Assembly: GCF_027942865.1 (NCBI RefSeq)
Contig: NC_134524.1
Span: forward strand, 1,990,036-2,054,035
Length of the DNA: 64,000 nucleotides
Source: Odontesthes bonariensis
Lineage: Eukaryota; Chordata; Actinopteri; Atheriniformes; Atherinopsidae
Direction of reading: 5' to 3'
Positions 63,974 to 64,000 of this stretch are shown here, one piece after another (within the stretch, counting starts at the first letter, position 1; the number at the start of each line of letters is the position of its first letter). The position numbers and the translations under genes are program-made. The notes under the pieces were generated by a model. It was not told where the DNA came from, made no database searches, and worked only from the letters and a program-made list of their open reading frames with translations.

Positions 63974-64000
63974 CTGCAATGACAGAGGGGAAGAAGACTT

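Noticed and set aside
1-64000. CRISPR arrays, rRNA, tRNA, operons or riboswitches
   Set aside because: The tandem repeats here lack regular unique spacers, and no rRNA or tRNA-like fold was recognised. The sequence is vertebrate nuclear DNA.

Overview
The window is vertebrate nuclear DNA, most likely from a percomorph teleost and possibly a cichlid. The evidence is the mix of Rex1/CR1-, L2-, RTE- and I-type LINE remnants with hAT elements, a fish-type Fc-receptor-like immunoglobulin gene, lineage-specific C2H2 zinc-finger genes, intron-split genes and abundant AT, CA, TTC and GATG microsatellites. No prokaryotic features, rRNA, tRNA or CRISPR arrays were seen. Species and chromosome cannot be fixed from the sequence alone.

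Layout. 1-5 kb: the last exon of a mucin-like single-pass membrane protein (1068-2573), with a hAT element (2758-4623) in its 3' flank. 5-14 kb: zinc-finger gene copy A (+), made of a non-coding exon 1 (7203-7391), a repeat-coding exon 2 (10937-11703) and a finger exon 3 (13197-14231). A second hAT element sits in its first intron. 14-18 kb: duplicated 3' flank of copy A and LINE scraps. 18.8-27.5 kb: an Fc-receptor-like gene (+) with a two-exon signal peptide, two Ig domains, a TM segment and tail exons with ITIM-like tyrosines. It shows several signs of breakage. 30-42.4 kb: zinc-finger copy B (-). 44.8-52 kb: copy C (+). 54.4-57.7 kb: a nearly intact CR1/Rex1-type LINE (-). 58-60.7 kb: a purine tract and two tandem copies of an open segment separated by 59-bp minisatellites. 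61-64 kb: copy D (-), cut by the window edge.

The strongest biological signal is the zinc-finger family. Exon 2 encodes a 12-bp-periodic Asn/Gln/Glu-rich tract ending in a conserved NPSTRxRAGSSSGSTGPQ tail, and it splices in phase 0 to exon 3 in copies A, B and C. Exon 3 encodes 7 to 14 fingers with an almost invariant backbone, and the differences concentrate at the DNA-contact helix positions. All copies sit among transposons, and shared or private insertions let the duplications be ordered. By analogy with KRAB-ZNF and fish FiNZ clusters, a role in transposon repression is a reasonable hypothesis, but nothing here proves it.

Most of the remaining sequence is transposon debris and tandem repeats. 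Several minisatellites are themselves made from functional pieces: a LINE coding segment, and an intron end carrying a splice acceptor.
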